Numbered from the stretch's first letter, positions 10,376-22,166 are shown. The stretch: DNA of 64,000 bases from Lateolabrax maculatus (GCA_031216445.1 CM062219.1:831001-895000), one strand, 5' to 3'. Made by a program: numbers and translations. The notes: generated by a model from the letters alone, not told the origin.

Positions 10376-10729
10376 GGTTGTCATGTAGCCTGGCACCGGT
10401 ATCAGTCTGGAACCTCTCAGGTCCTTTTCCATTTCCAACGGCTGTTATCAACGGACCTGCAACCAATCAGAGCAACGAAAGGTTGAAAGAAGTACAGTCT
10501 TTCTTATCAACACAAAGCTTTAAGTTTGTTCATCTTTTAAAGAAAGTATCCCGTCCAGTTGGTTTAATACTGACGGGAACATCGATCAGTTAGTGTCATT
10601 AAACATGATGGTTGACACACTGCAGCGGTCCCACAGAGAGCTGCTTCACATCCGTCCCGTTACCTGCAGAATAATACCTGAATGTTTGGGTACAGGTGTC
10701 AGAGGGAAAGATGGAGGGAGGAGGTGTGC

Positions 10730-10732
<3 letters not shown>

Positions 10733-10784
<52 letters not shown>
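10733..10784 (+). repeat. (AG)26 microsatellite
   Basis: A perfect dinucleotide tract of about 52 bases. ORFs translating it as Arg-Glu or Ser-Leu repeats are artefacts. Confidence 0.98.
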
Positions 10785-10786
<2 letters not shown>

Positions 10787-10916
10787 CACAGAAAGACGAG
10801 AGGTTGTGACAGAGTGTGTTTACTCTGCGAACAACATTAGACGTCTGCTCCTGTTTCAGGAAATGAACAGAGAGAACAATTCCTCTAAGCCACTTTATCT
10901 GATCCTTTCTCTCCAA

Positions 10917-10918
<2 letters not shown>

Positions 10919-10968
<50 letters not shown>
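10919..10968 (+). repeat. (AC)25 microsatellite
   Basis: A perfect tract of about 49 bases, 135 bases downstream of the (AG)26 tract. Confidence 0.98.
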
Positions 10969-10972
<4 letters not shown>

Positions 10973-11299
10973 GATTTTCACTGGTTTCCCAAACATCCTT
11001 GTGCTTTAAATAGCCGACTCCAGGACGCCTGTCCACAGTTATGGACATTACAGATGTTCCTCGAAACTCAGTTTCACATCAAGTGTTTATATGTGTGTGT
11101 ATTGTAAGTTCTGATTCGATACAGTCAGCATATCGTAATGTTTTGCTTTGTTTTGTTATAAATTAAATCACCCAAGAAACACAACAAGCATTGTGAAGGT
11201 GTCACTTTGGGCTCTGGCTCATCGTGACGCCATTTCTCACTATTTTCACTGTTTCTACAAAGCAAACGATCAATGGATCAATGGAGAAAATAATCAGCA

Positions 11300-11575
11300 G
11301 ATGGATCCAGAATGAAAATAATCATCAGCTGCAGTCCGATACAAAACAGTTCAAAATGAGCTCCAACAGTAAAATCCTGCTTTTCCATGAATGATGAGGA
11401 ATAATAATCTAATGATAGAATATATAATAGTACAACAGGCACAGGGGACATTTTACTGTGGAAATACTTTAACTACATGTTACTGATTATACTTAGAGTT
11501 TACTGGTAACAGATGATTTTTACAGCGTGGTATTTGTACTTTTACTTCAGTAAAGTGATTTGCAGATTGATCCAC
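11300..11575 (+). repeat. AAGTACTT-rich repeat, 3' half, copy 2 (plus)
   Basis: 'ttcaaaatgagctccaacag', 'ataataatctaatgataga' and 'gtggtatttgtacttttac' correspond in order to the 3' half of the full copy at 53795-54475. Confidence 0.6.
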
Positions 11576-11976
11576 TGATTGGTGGATGTTTACATGTTTA
11601 ACTGTGTGTGCAGCTTCAGAACAACATCCCTCCTTCTGTTCCTGGAGGCTCGAGTGTGTAAAAGTGCAGAAAACAAACAAACAGATTTGTGCTTTCATAT
11701 CAAGATAAATGCGTTGAAACAACATCTGTCGGCGGCTCCTGCTCGTTGGCACGTGTTGTTTCTTTCTCTCTTCAGACTCTTTAGTTGTTGCAGCCTCGCG
11801 GGTTCTGTGGTTCCGTTAAATCATCCCGATTAAAGTGGCGCTCGATCTGCTGAACGCCATCACCTGTCCAATCTGAAACAGGGTGTGTCATACAGTGTGT
11901 CCATTTCCACAGGTGGGACGGAGCATTCATCCTGCAGTGTGCTGCACGATTTAACACACAATTTATCTTGAGGTGG

Positions 11977-12033
11977 AGCAGCAGCAGCAGCAGGAGGAGG
12001 AGGAGGAGGAGGAGGAGGAGGAGGAGGAGGAGC
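11977..12033 (+). repeat. Compound (AGC)5(AGG)14 trinucleotide tract
   Basis: Five AGC-type units are followed by about fourteen AGG units. The poly-leucine ORF on the minus strand is an artefact. Confidence 0.95.
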
Positions 12034-12164
12034 ATCAACGCTGTGCAGTAACTTACTCCCCTCTGACTGGGGTTCCTTTCATCACCCTCAGTGAATTTAT
12101 TTATCTTTATTGTGTTTCCTGCTTCGATGCAAAACTAGTCTAACACAATGAAGCACATCTTATG

Positions 12165-12310
12165 TCTCCAGCTGCTTCATGTAACAGCTTCAGTGCAAAC
12201 TGAACATTTACTCATGTGCTGTAATTAAGTACAATTTTTAAGTTTTTTTTTTTATCTCTACAACATTACTACATTTATTTCACAGTTACGAGTTACTTTT
12301 TAATATGTCT
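12165..12310 (+). repeat. AAGTACTT-rich repeat, 5' part, copy 3 (plus)
   Basis: 'gaacatttactcatgtgctg', 'aattaagtacaattttt' and 'ctacatttatttcacagtta' match the 5' half of the family, with a T11 run inserted near 12245. Confidence 0.5.
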
Positions 12311-12390
12311 GGTAATAAATCTGGTCATAGTCTGTATGGTATTAAATCTCTCGTGCCCACCCAAACCAGCAGTAAATGTATTATAAGTGT

Positions 12391-12413
12391 GTATATATAT
12401 ATATATATATATA
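12391..12413 (+). repeat. (TA)n microsatellite
   Basis: About ten TA units inside repeat B copy 1. The other copy has a short TG run at about this place. Confidence 0.95.
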
Positions 12414-12448
12414 GTGTAGTAGTACTGTAGTTTATTCTGACTCAGTCC

Positions 12449-12451
12449 CAC

Positions 12452-12497
<46 letters not shown>
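12449..12497 (+). repeat. (CA)n microsatellite inside repeat B
   Basis: About 24 CA units with one G interruption. The homologous site at 18461-18470 carries only about four units. Confidence 0.97.
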
Positions 12498-12498
<1 letters not shown>

Positions 12499-12670
12499 GT
12501 CCTGCTGGGTTCATCCGCTGCTGAAAATAGTCCCCAACAAATGCACTATTTCCTCCTGTTTGTTTTATAAAACAGTGAACAGCTGAAACCAAAGCATTGA
12601 TCTCAAGCAAAGAAGCTAAAACACTGTGTAGAGCTGCAGAGTTCCTCTGTGGGTTTGTCACCACGAGCAA

Positions 12671-13114
12671 CACCTTTCACGTTACCCATATCTGATCCAT
12701 AGTTAATGTGAAAATATTGATTACTGCAGCCACAGGCTTGGAGCTGACAGCCACAGACGGAGCAGAGAACTGGACTAACATGGTGTCGGCTTGGGTCTTT
12801 TCATGAGATTTATCGACAGCATGCGCACAAACTATATTTATTGTCTAGATGTTGACCTATTTTAAACTTTAAAATGTCCGGTAATGTTGTTGTGACGATA
12901 CTAAAACAAGCCAGTGGATGTTCATAGGCTGTTTTTAAAGTGTTTTCTGTTTCAGGGGTAAATTATTGATAACAATATGAAGCTTCCAGCAGAAGGAAAG
13001 CTGAAGAACAGACTGCTTCTGATCCTGTCAGCTGTCAGCATGGAGGTCATTAACTGAATCCTGTAAAATGATACATATTTAATATCTAATCAGTCTTTTT
13101 AATTTCACATTTCA
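12671..13114. other. Unassigned sequence
   Basis: No coding or repeat signal recognised. Confidence 0.45.
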
Positions 13115-13445
13115 GGCTTTTGGTGAAATGTATCAACAACTATTGGATGGATTTCTGTAACAACTTTGTTCAGACGTTCATGTTCCCCTCGGGATGAACT
13201 GTAATAACTTTATTGATCTTCTGACTTTTCCTGCAGCGCCACCATCAGGTCAACATGTTGATGTGTCCGACACTTTGGTTCATGATCGAAATCCTGCAGA
13301 AATAATGTCATCCATCCACCAGCCTCGATGGTGATAACCAAGATGGTGGATCCGGTGAACATCTTTCTGTATCATCTGCATGTTAGTGTGCTGATGTCAG
13401 CATTGAGCTCTAAGCACAGCATGCAGTGAGATGTGAGAGTTTCAT
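13115..13445 (+). repeat. Copy of the 'GATGAA..GTAATAACTTTATTGAT' repeat
   Basis: 'aactattggatggatttctg', 'cgttcatgttcccctcggga', 'aactttattgatcttctgac', 'agcgccaccatcaggtcaac' and 'atgttagtgtgctgatgtc' give one of the clearest copies of this family in the window. Confidence 0.75.
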
Positions 13446-13800
13446 GCTCGGCTCTCTTGCAACACTTTGCATTTTCCTGCTGCACATGAAAGTTTAAATA
13501 TTTTCAGCTTTTTATTCGTTGGACCCGAGTGGCAGCCCTGTCAGTGTCACCCTCCGGTCAGACCTCAGCAGAGCCCCGACGCCGGACGCCGGTGACACAA
13601 TCAAACTTTGAGGTTGTTTGCCAGAGGATGTTTGCGCTCGCTGGAGACGCTGCGGCCCGCGTGCCGCTCACACTGTGCTGAAATCTGATCTGAGTGCTGA
13701 TGATGAGCGCACCGCCAGCAGCCATGATTAACATAAATTATGTCACAGAGCATCCAGACAGAAATTCTACAGTGTGTGTGTTTACACTGTGTCCTGGGAT

Positions 13801-13802
<2 letters not shown>
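13446..13802. other. Unassigned sequence
   Basis: A GC-rich piece lies at 13540-13680. No exon was recognised. Confidence 0.45.

Positions 13803-13843
<41 letters not shown>
13803..13843 (+). repeat. (CA)20 microsatellite
   Basis: A perfect tract, followed by 'aaacaaacag'. Confidence 0.98.
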
Positions 13844-13847
<4 letters not shown>

Positions 13848-13944
13848 AACAGTCTCGTACAATATCTTTATAGCTAAAACTATTAGTTGATTAATTGATT
13901 AGTAGATATAAAAATTAAATATCACCAACTGTTGCAGTCATTTT

Positions 13945-14080
13945 TCTAGGCCCCCAGAGGACGAATCCTTCTGACTTTGATGGTCATGAAATGGTTCAGA
14001 AGTTCATGTCCCCTCCGGATGAACCGTAATAACTTTATACTTTGGTGTTTTCAGCATTTAGCTCGATCCTCCACTATGTG
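13945..14080 (+). repeat. Copy of the 'GATGAA..GTAATAACTTTA' repeat, fragment
   Basis: 'cccccagaggacgaatcctt', 'gttcatgtcccctccggatg', 'aaccgtaataactttat' and 'cagcatttagctc' follow the family order with internal deletions. Confidence 0.65.
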
Positions 14081-15341
14081 CAAGGTTGCAGACTCTTACT
14101 GAATGTGACTGCTGATGATGTTTACTGGTACAGGTGATGAATTAATGATACAGGTGAACAAGTAAACACGGTCTTCTTCTTCTTCTGTTGTGCTGTTCTC
14201 TTCATTCAGAGGTCAGCGGTGGAGCAGGCACAACTATTGACATGCAAATGCCTGTTTAAGGATAATTCTTCACACATTTACAGCTGACTGTGGGGATGGA
14301 AATCAGGCTGGTGCCCGGTTCCACAGTGATTCATAAAACATGCATACACACAGCTTTAAAAAAAGAAAAAGAAAAGGATGCATCTGCACATTTCAGTCCC
14401 ACTCCCCCCCGCTCAGCCTGACGTGGTCTCCTTTCTCCTCCCCCCTCAGGAGGAGGTGGAGGTCGTCAGTGAGAGGAGGTTCACCTGGTGTGGGGAGCCT
14501 TTAGAGCCGCCTGGTCCCTCTCACTGCTTTATTTTCTGTGTTCTCCCTCCTTTCTGTCCGAACCTGGAGCCGGATGGACCTTGATGTGTCTGGATTTCTC
14601 CGTCTCTTTTCTCTTCTGTTCCTGCTGCAACTGAAACCCTGATCCTCCTCCTCATCCTGCCCGGGCTCTGCTGATCATCACTCTCACTGTTTCTCGCCTG
14701 AAACTCCCGTCTTGTTATTGAAGCTTGAGTATCTTTTATGCTAAGTAGAAAGCTAACCTTTTAAAAACAAATAACCCTCGTAATGTCTCTGATGTCTGCT
14801 GTTACTGGTGGAGCCTCAGGGGCACAACACAGCGACTTATATTTGAACATTTACAAGGCGTGGGGTGGGGGGGGTCTGCACCAAAACCCCCCCGGTTCTT
14901 AAACTCCTTTCTAAATCCTCCCCTCTCCTTCCCACTAACCACACCCCCTCCCCTCCTCAGGGCAACATGCTGCATCACTGCTCTCTTCCTGGGCTATTTC
15001 AGGATCAGCAGCGTCATGTTACTGCGCTTTTATTTCCCAACAGCAGCCTTCAATAGGACACATGCTTTATTTGAGGCACACAGAGTATTTAATAGGACAC
15101 CGGGCACAGCGGACTGGTAATCCGGCCCTGCAGCACCGTCATCCAGCTCTGATCACGCTGATATCTGCAGCAGCCCTCTGCAGAGCGACTCGGAGGGCCG
15201 CTCCGCACAGACGCCACGTCAACGCTCTTTAACACAGTTTGGAGTTTAATTTCATACCGATTATCACATTGCTGTGTTTTAAACAACACACTCCACAACA
15301 AGTAGACAACAAAGAAGAAATTCAGCCACAGTTCAGTGTAA
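14081..15341. other. Unassigned, pyrimidine-rich sequence
   Basis: Pyrimidine tracts ending in CAG lie near 14425-14448 and 14940-14960 and resemble splice acceptors, but no coding exon follows convincingly. A G8 run lies near 14868. Confidence 0.4.
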
Positions 15342-15367
15342 CCCCCCCCCCAACACACACACACACA
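15342..15367 (+). repeat. C10 run joined to a (CA)7 tract
   Basis: Direct reading: ten C, two A, then CA units. Confidence 0.9.
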
Positions 15368-15767
15368 TGCAGAAACTTGTACAATGAAATGTATTCATCG
15401 TCATGAGTAAGTGAGGTTTATTGTGTTGAATACAGAAGAGATGTTAGTGTTGCCTCACAGCTTCGAAAAACACCAACATCAGCAGAACACATTTCATAAT
15501 AGTTTCCATCTGTGGCTTCACTGCTTCCACTTCAGCAGATTTGCAATCCTACAGGTTATATATGATATTTGCAATGTTTAGCTACTGATTACAGGCAACC
15601 AGACCAGGACGAACTGTCCTCGGACAGAACCTGAAGCGTGTTTTAGAGACGTGTGGTAAATAGATAAAAGATGCTGGTGACAGTTGCTGCTGATGAGAGG
15701 CTGCTGGAGCTCCGTCAGCCCGTCGTCTCCAACGACAGCTCAGCCTAACGCTACCTGCTGGTTCCAT
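15368..15767. other. Unassigned sequence
   Basis: Nothing recognised. Confidence 0.4.
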
Positions 15768-15988
15768 CAAGTATAAATGTCCAGATAAGCAACATCTGAC
15801 CACTGTGTTGGGTCACTGATCCCTTTGGCCGATGGGGGGGGCATGGCACCGAACAACCTTAATTGATCAAAGTATCGTGAACGCTTGGGTTCACACAAGG
15901 TCACAAAATAATGAGGTTTGTTTAATACCAAAGAATCACTGAGAAACTTCTCAAAATTGTCATTGTCAAAACACTCATCAAATTGCAT
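15768..15988 (-). pseudogene. Broken first-exon-like fragment of a SWIM/YqaJ-type transposon-associated protein
   Basis: The minus-strand frame opens with MQFDECFDNDNFEKFLSDSL, has a 'KPHYFVTLCEP' block, then a 'RYFDQLRLFGA' block and ends 'PTQWSDVAYLDIYT' before a stop. Acidic start, FVTLCEP and W.DV.Y.DIY blocks in this order recall the N-terminal region of large fish proteins that carry SWIM zinc-finger and YqaJ-like nuclease domains and are multiplied by transposition. Here the frame stops just where such proteins would continue. An in-frame stop also lies just upstream of the ATG, after an 'atggctgcgcctcttttagg' stretch in another frame. I infer a dead 5' exon copy. The family name rests on memory of its style only. 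Confidence 0.4.
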
Positions 15989-17030
15989 CTTTCTATCCCC
16001 CTAAAAGAGGCGCAGCCATGACGGTTTACGTAACATCAGAGAGGACATTTTCCATGTTTGAGGCCTTAAATCAGACATTTGGAGACACCTGCAGGACACT
16101 AAAACACACAAAACTAAAACCATTATAACTGTGGGTTCTAACAAGGAGCAAAAACTGAAGTCAAGGAAGGTTTGTGCTTGGCCTTTATACAGTATATGTG
16201 TGCCTGTATGTACCTTTACTACGATACAAATAGCTGCATCAGACAACAGAGAGTCTTTGTAAGTGAAGGAAATAAATGACCAAGTGCAGAAAAACAGACA
16301 GTGGGTGAAGAGGGAGCTGAGGCAGACTGTAATCTGGACAAAATAAATTGGTGGTGTCTTTACCTGAATACTGAGCCAGTCTGACACTGTGATGCTGGTA
16401 AGTAGGTTGCTCTAAAACTAGTGGGCCCTGAAGGAAAACTGCTCCGCTCCCCGCTGTTCTCCGTCTGAGGCAGGAAACGAAGGAGAAGTCCGGGGAGACC
16501 GCCGAGGATACGGGACGTAATTGGTCGACTGGCCGTTTTTATTATAGAACTGAGAAAAGCTCATGTGTTAACTGAGCCAGAACACATGCTGATCAGATGT
16601 AACTAGGCCTTTAGCGGAGACGGTTTCCTCTATTTCTCTTGAGAGACTGAAAGTAAAGATTTCCACACAGAAACATAGAACAAACACGGCGTTATTACAG
16701 GAGAAGGTTCGTCGTGTGTCTATATAAAGACGTAATTATCACCATGACGTCCCACATCGTCCTCTGAGGTGGAATCAGCAAAATCCTGATGAGCCCTTAG
16801 AGAACAATTAGGGTGAAGAGTGCTGAAATAGTCTGGAGGTGAAACAGTCCTCAGTGGGCACTTCTTTCTGTAGGCTCAAGTTAAGGCAAGAAACTGAGAA
16901 TCAGGATTTTTGTAATATAATAGGTGTTAAATGTGTCTGTGGTGTTGCCAACAGTTACTAAAAATGTCATCAGTTGCTGTTTCTCTCAATCCATTAGTGT
17001 TTTTATACGTCAGTGTTTTCGTTATCGGAT
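15989..17030. other. Unassigned sequence
   Basis: A 128-codon minus-strand ORF (16001-16387) is hydrophobic and lacks domain signals. It lies just upstream of the pseudogene fragment and might include other parts of that element. Confidence 0.35.
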
Positions 17031-17190
17031 GGTTGTCATGGACTTTGGGACACATGGAAGATGAACCCTAATGACTTTGGGGATCCTCCGACTTTTCTTC
17101 AAGCAGTTCAAAGTTGTCACATATCCTGTGAAACGTACAATATGTATCATCTACTGGATAGATTGGCATGAACTGCGTTCACTCCTTCAT
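17031..17190 (+). repeat. Diverged copy of the 'GATGAACCCTAATGACTTTGG' repeat
   Basis: 'agatgaaccctaatgacttt', 'ggggatcctccgacttttct' and 'ctggatagattggcatgaa' follow the usual order of the family. Confidence 0.65.
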
Positions 17191-18370
17191 TTTGATTGAT
17201 TACTTAAAAGCTGCAGTGCTGGAAGCTAAAAGGAATTCATGAAGGAAAGAAGTTTTCCTACACTCTCCATCATCAAGCCTTCATGTCATGTGACCACAAA
17301 GTCTATACAGTGAGGACATTTGGTCTCACCATATGGTTGATTTAGTCAGTTCAGAGAGATTTCTGTGTATGGAGAGTGAAAACAACATCCTGTACGATCG
17401 TCTGAGTGACTGGCAGAGTTTCAGTTACTTTCAGTTTCAGTGCTGCTGCCTGTTTCCTGCTCCACATGCAGAAAGTTTGGTGATAAATGCAGCTCATTAC
17501 TGGTTTTATATTGCACCAACCACACGCCTCTCAACTGCAAGCTGAAACTAGCACGTCAGCTCTGAATCCATGAGTGTGAAAAGCCAATCAGTTATTATAC
17601 TTTCAGCAAATTCTTTTTAATTTAAGGCATGATTCATGGGGTGATTGGGTGGATCACAGTGACTCATCACTTAAAGGTTTCCTGTAGAGTTTTCTTGTAA
17701 ACACAGGAAAGCGTCCCACGCCACCCAGGATTTTACATCCTGTAGTTTGAGTTGATTTTAATGGAACAGACCTTTCTCTGTTGAAATAAATCAGCCTTTT
17801 TGTTATTTTACAGCCACCTGACATTGTTTTTTTTCTCAGCTTCTAGGTCATTTATAAGATTTCCTAACATGCAGTGAGTTTGTATCGTCACATTCTTTGC
17901 ATAAATCACTCTTACTGTGATGATTATACGTCCCCAAAAACCTCCTCATGCTATTTTCTGTTGTTGATTTAACTAAGATTTTGTTTTCGTGTGTGTTTAT
18001 TAAGGTGGATTTTCTCACATTCACTGAGAGCTACCTCAAACAGCAGACCCTTTTCTACCAAATCTGCTGTATCTATAAAAACCATTTGCTATAAATGGCC
18101 AAAGTCACTTGGACCGAGCACATCTGAGGAGTTGATCTGTGACTGAAATGTCTGAGTTTCAGGAGATATCCCTGCAGTGTTTCTCAGACGTGTGAGGCCT
18201 AACAAACATGTTGAATGAGTTTCCTTCCTCATAAACAAATTCAATGTTTTAATATTTTGCCATCATGTCATCAACTCTTCTTCTGTCCTTCCTTTTTACC
18301 GGTGCTTTGCCTTGTTTCTTGGTGCGATACCGCCACCAACAGTCTCGCTGCCTCACTGTAGTTTTGTAGT
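17191..18370. other. Unassigned sequence
   Basis: Short T runs occur. No exon or repeat family was recognised. Confidence 0.45.
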
Positions 18371-18605
18371 TAGGAGGAAATAGTGCATTTATTGGGAACT
18401 ATTTTCAGCAGCGGATGAATCCACATGTGGTGCTGTAGTGAGTGTTTGGGGCAGCAGGACGGTGTGTGTGGGACTGAGTCAGAATGAACTACAGTGTGTG
18501 TGTTCATGATGAAACAACATGTCACCCAGAGCAACAGTGAGGCTCACTGATGAATTTTTAATAATTTCTGGACATCGATGGCACAGAGGAAGAAGATACA
18601 TCAGA
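18371..18605 (+). repeat. Dispersed repeat B, copy 2 (plus)
   Basis: 'taggaggaaatagtgc', 'actattttcagcagcggatg', 'agcaggacggtgtgtgtggg', 'actgagtcagaatgaactac' and, further on, 'agaggaagaagatacatcag' match copy 1 at 12390-12670 in inverse orientation. Copy 2 has about 30 bases after 'gcggatgaatcc' that copy 1 lacks. Confidence 0.7.
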
Positions 18606-20189
18606 TGATGATGCTAAAAGAATCTGCTGCTTCTCATAGATTTGTTAAATAAAAGTAGAATGACCTCCATTACATTCTTTGATTCCTCAGATTTTTGCTC
18701 CAACTGCTGATGCATCCAGTTTGCCAAGCCTCCATGCACACCTACTATAACAGGATCTGTTGAGATTACCATGGCTGTTAACGTGATCATGTTGCACAGA
18801 GCTGCTGCCCTGGCTCTGCTCTGTATGTATGCACCGGGGGGGATTTGATTCCTTCAGCATGCTTGCTGGGTAAGCAGGGAGCAGCTTGATGCAGAGCCAT
18901 GGGTGCCAAAAAACGACTGTATAACCATTTGTTGCTATAAATGGTTTTATCTTGTAGCGCAGTGTTCCTTACTGAAATAATCAAATAAATGGCACCTTTC
19001 ACCATGGGATTTCCTTTATTTTCATCAGCTGTCTGCTGGGCATGTTAGTGTCACTGCAGAGATTTGTCTTTAGCTGAGTGTGGATCCTTCTGCACAGTGA
19101 ACATGGCGACAAGATCTGAAAATGGAGAAAAATCTGCCTGTTGAGGCACATTTGGGAGGCTGATGATCACAGTCTACAGCATCCTTGAATAAGTACACTA
19201 AATTGCACTTAATTGTTAATATTCTGATATACTAACAATGTATTTAATGTATAAATGATATATGATTAGTGCAATTAAAATGTACTGAAACACACTTACA
19301 TACACGTTATGTTCAGACACCTTTAAAGCCCTATTCAGACTGGATTTATGTCTGCAGAGGAGGTGAATTTAACATCACCTGCGCCGGTTAGTGGAGCTCA
19401 CATGTGGGTCCTTTTTCACCCCAACCCCAGTATTAATTACAATCACAATGACCTCCTGTTTTTCTGTCAACTGGCGGCTGCTCCTGTCATTTAAATCCCG
19501 TCCAGAGCAACATCCTCATATTTTAAAAAGGTGGATCTTTTAGTTTTGCCTTGTCCTATAATTTAAATCAGCTCAGTGTGAAATTTGACTTTTGAGTGAA
19601 AATGCAGAAATGGCAATGACAATTTGCCACTATTCAACGTTTGTTGAACCAGCAGAGAGCAGCTCCTGTCTGCAGTGTCCCCATGGACGTACAGACGACC
19701 ATCACTGGGTCACTCTGATACTGAAGGAAAGTTAAAAACAGGAAGATTCTCAGGCAGCTTCTCTAAGGTGATTTCTGGAGCTTTATTCTGGAGGGAGATA
19801 ATAACTTCCTGTGGAAGAGCAGAGGAAGAGGAAGCCACACAGAAGGATCCAACAAGTGTCTGACATTTGACTGAGTAATGACTCTGAGAAGGAGGCAGAT
19901 TTTTTTTACTCTAATTCACCTCCTGCAGCATCTTTGCTTCCCCTTTAGCTTCTGCTCTCCTCACTTTAAGGCTGTCAACATTAAACACCAAAAAGTGAAT
20001 TTAAATAAACTTAATTACAACTTGATGGTGTCCCAAAATAGCAAAGCTGAGTGTACTTTAGTGGAATTGCACTCACACATTAAGCAGCTCAGTAAGTACA
20101 GAAATCTTTGCACAATTTTGAGGACATTCAAAATATAAATTTAATTTAATATGTATTAAGAATTATTTTATCACTTTTTTCCTCTAAAC
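18606..20189. other. Unassigned sequence
   Basis: 19190-19320 is AT-rich with 'aagtacactaaattgcact', faintly repeat-like and echoed near 20050. No exon recognised. Confidence 0.4.
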
Positions 20190-20325
20190 TTCTCACATGG
20201 TTTCATCTCACTAACTGTTCAAACGATCCAATATTTCCCAAAAACCTCAGGACCCCTAAGATTTATCTGGTGACCCTTTGGAGGCGCCCGACCCCTAGGT
20301 TGGTAACCATTGCACTAAATGTACA
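20190..20325 (-). repeat. hAT-like nonautonomous element end
   Basis: 'aggacccctaagatttat', 'ggtgaccctttgg' and a terminal 'aggttggtaaccattgc' resemble a fish MITE end. The terminus reads in reverse as CAATGGTTACCAACCT, close to the CAGTGGTTCCCAACC terminal repeat of Charlie-like hAT elements. The opposite end was not found. Confidence 0.5.
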
Positions 20326-20520
20326 TAAAAAAAAAAAAAACTTTACTTTTGATAATTTAGGTACATTTTGCTAAGTTTTGTTATTTCCAAAGTAAAAGCA
20401 AGTAAAGAGCTAAATACATGACTTTCACTCGTAATGGAGTACGTTTACATTGTTGTGTTGTTTACATTATTGTACTTTTACTAAAGTAAAATAGTAGTTA
20501 ATGGTACATCTGAGTACAGG
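20326..20520 (+). repeat. AAGTACTT-rich repeat, 3' part, copy 4 (plus)
   Basis: After an A14 run come 'ctttacttttgataattta', 'ggtacattttgctaag', 'cgtaatggagtacgtttaca' and 'gtacttttactaaagtaaa', in family order. It directly abuts the hAT-like end. Confidence 0.6.
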
Positions 20521-20769
20521 AGGAATATATCCTCTATTTCCCTGCAAGCAGAAGTGATTTCTTCCTGTACAGTGACCTGTGTATGTGTGTGTAGACACAC
20601 ACAGTGAGATAATGACGGGCGAACAGCTGAGACTACTGAACAGTTTATGCTGACCATCTGCAGAGCGGCACCCTGGGAAATTAAGTAAGCAAACACTGTT
20701 AATTAGTGGAAGATGTTTATATGACTAAAAATCAGTTACTGGTGATAACTGCATGTCTGTGTATTATTA
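20521..20769. other. Unassigned sequence
   Basis: A short TG run lies at 20581-20592 and CA at 20595-20602. Confidence 0.4.
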
Positions 20770-20935
20770 CAGCGGTGGAAGAAGTACTCAGGTCCACAAT
20801 GTAAAAATACTCCTGCATTTAAAATGTAAAATGTTAAAAAGTACAAAGGAAAGTATTCTCAGCTTCATGTAGTTAAAGTATCAGTAGTAAATGTACTAAA
20901 TATCGTCTCCTTTATCAGACCTAAAAACCAACTAA
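20770..20935 (-). repeat. AAGTACTT-rich repeat, 3' end, copy 5 (minus)
   Basis: 'ggtggaagaagtactcagg', 'tgtaaaaatactcctgcatt' and 'taaagtatcagtagtaaatg' are the reverse complement of the family's 3' end. It faces copy 4 across 250 bases. Confidence 0.65.
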
Positions 20936-22135
20936 AAACCAGCAAAAATGTCTTCCATGGAGCTGAATATTTAAATGCAAATGGTGCAGTATGAAATTAG
21001 ACGAATATCGAATGAGGAATGACAGTTATAACCTCAACATGTGGAAAGATGCCTCCATAACTTGTTTGTGGCGGCTCACACATGATTTATTTATTTATTT
21101 TTAAGTAGAAACATCTGATTTCAGGCGTCCATCACTTCTCTCTGCAGGTGACGACATTACCATCCACCCCTCCGCTCACACCACCGACACTGTGACGGAC
21201 TGTTCCAGTTCTGTCTCTGCCATCTCTGCCTGCCTCCACTCACTTTCTCACACCAGGGTCACACACAGACTGCTGCAGACTCTCATTTGGAGAAGGCAAT
21301 GCAGGCACATACAGTCACGATGTTCACCACGTGTTTGAGTCTCAGTGCTGCTGCTCTATCAGGCAATTAGGACCGGGTGAGGTAACACAACTGAGGTGGA
21401 AATGTTACTTGTGGAATTGTTACATTAATATATTTGCAACATTAAATAGAGAAATGTAATGCTGCCTGAATTTTGTTTTTTATCAATTAGGAATTGATGA
21501 ACACATGTGCAAGGCTGCCAGTATTTTTCCTACATTAATACCGTTAATATAAACACATTACACACATTTCTGATGATGAATCCTCAAATTTTGCTATTAA
21601 AGAATAGTGGCACAAATATGTAGTGAGCATCATTGCACAGTGGGAAGTTAAACTCAGAGTTAAAGTCAGATTTATTTCAACATAATGAGGAAATGTTGTT
21701 AATGAAGCATCTGCAAAGTCACACGATGCAGATTTTTTTCTGTCTCGCTGTATGTGCATGTGTTGAAAAGGTTTGAAAAGCTTCTGTAGAAGGTTTTTTT
21801 TCTCTACCTGAAAAGCAGCGTAGCATTCACAAGTGCAACATTTGTGAGCTCTGGATAAACTGCTGCTGTAAGTTTCCTATCAGCTGAAGTCTCACACAAA
21901 CATGAAGGTAAACTCGGGGCCAAAAAAGAAATACAGCAGCCTGTAAACTGTTATCATTCTGCTTTTTCAGGCTTTCTGAAACGGATAGAAGCTCAATGGA
22001 AGTTTATTTTCTCCTCCCTTTTTCCTGGACGACGACATGTATTAATGCAGCTTTTACAGTTGCTGTTTAACACTGGATTTCAGAGTGTAAGGCGAGCGTT
22101 TCAGAGCTAAAGCCCGGGCAGCGATTGTACGCCTG

Positions 22136-22137
<2 letters not shown>
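20936..22137. other. Unassigned sequence
   Basis: A 'tttatttatttattttt' run lies near 21087-21103. No coding exon recognised. Confidence 0.45.

Positions 22138-22166
<29 letters not shown>
22138..22166 (+). repeat. (TG)14 microsatellite
   Basis: Perfect tract. Confidence 0.97.

Larger units (their letters stand above)
12390..12670 (-). repeat. Dispersed repeat B, copy 1 (minus), with expanded microsatellites
   Basis: The reverse complement reads 'aggaggaaatagtgca', 'actattttcagcagcggatg', 'agcaggacg', a long (TG)n, 'ggactgagtcagaat' and 'aaactacagta'. The same series, without the long TG tract, is at 18371-18605 on the plus strand. Confidence 0.75.

Noticed and set aside
10593..11048. 138- and 149-codon ORFs on both strands
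   Set aside because: They are translations of the (AG)n and (AC)n arrays.
14425..14584. Exon-like stretch after a 'cctcccccctcag' acceptor
   Set aside because: The frame soon becomes low-complexity (Pro/Cys/Phe) and has no clear donor or domain.
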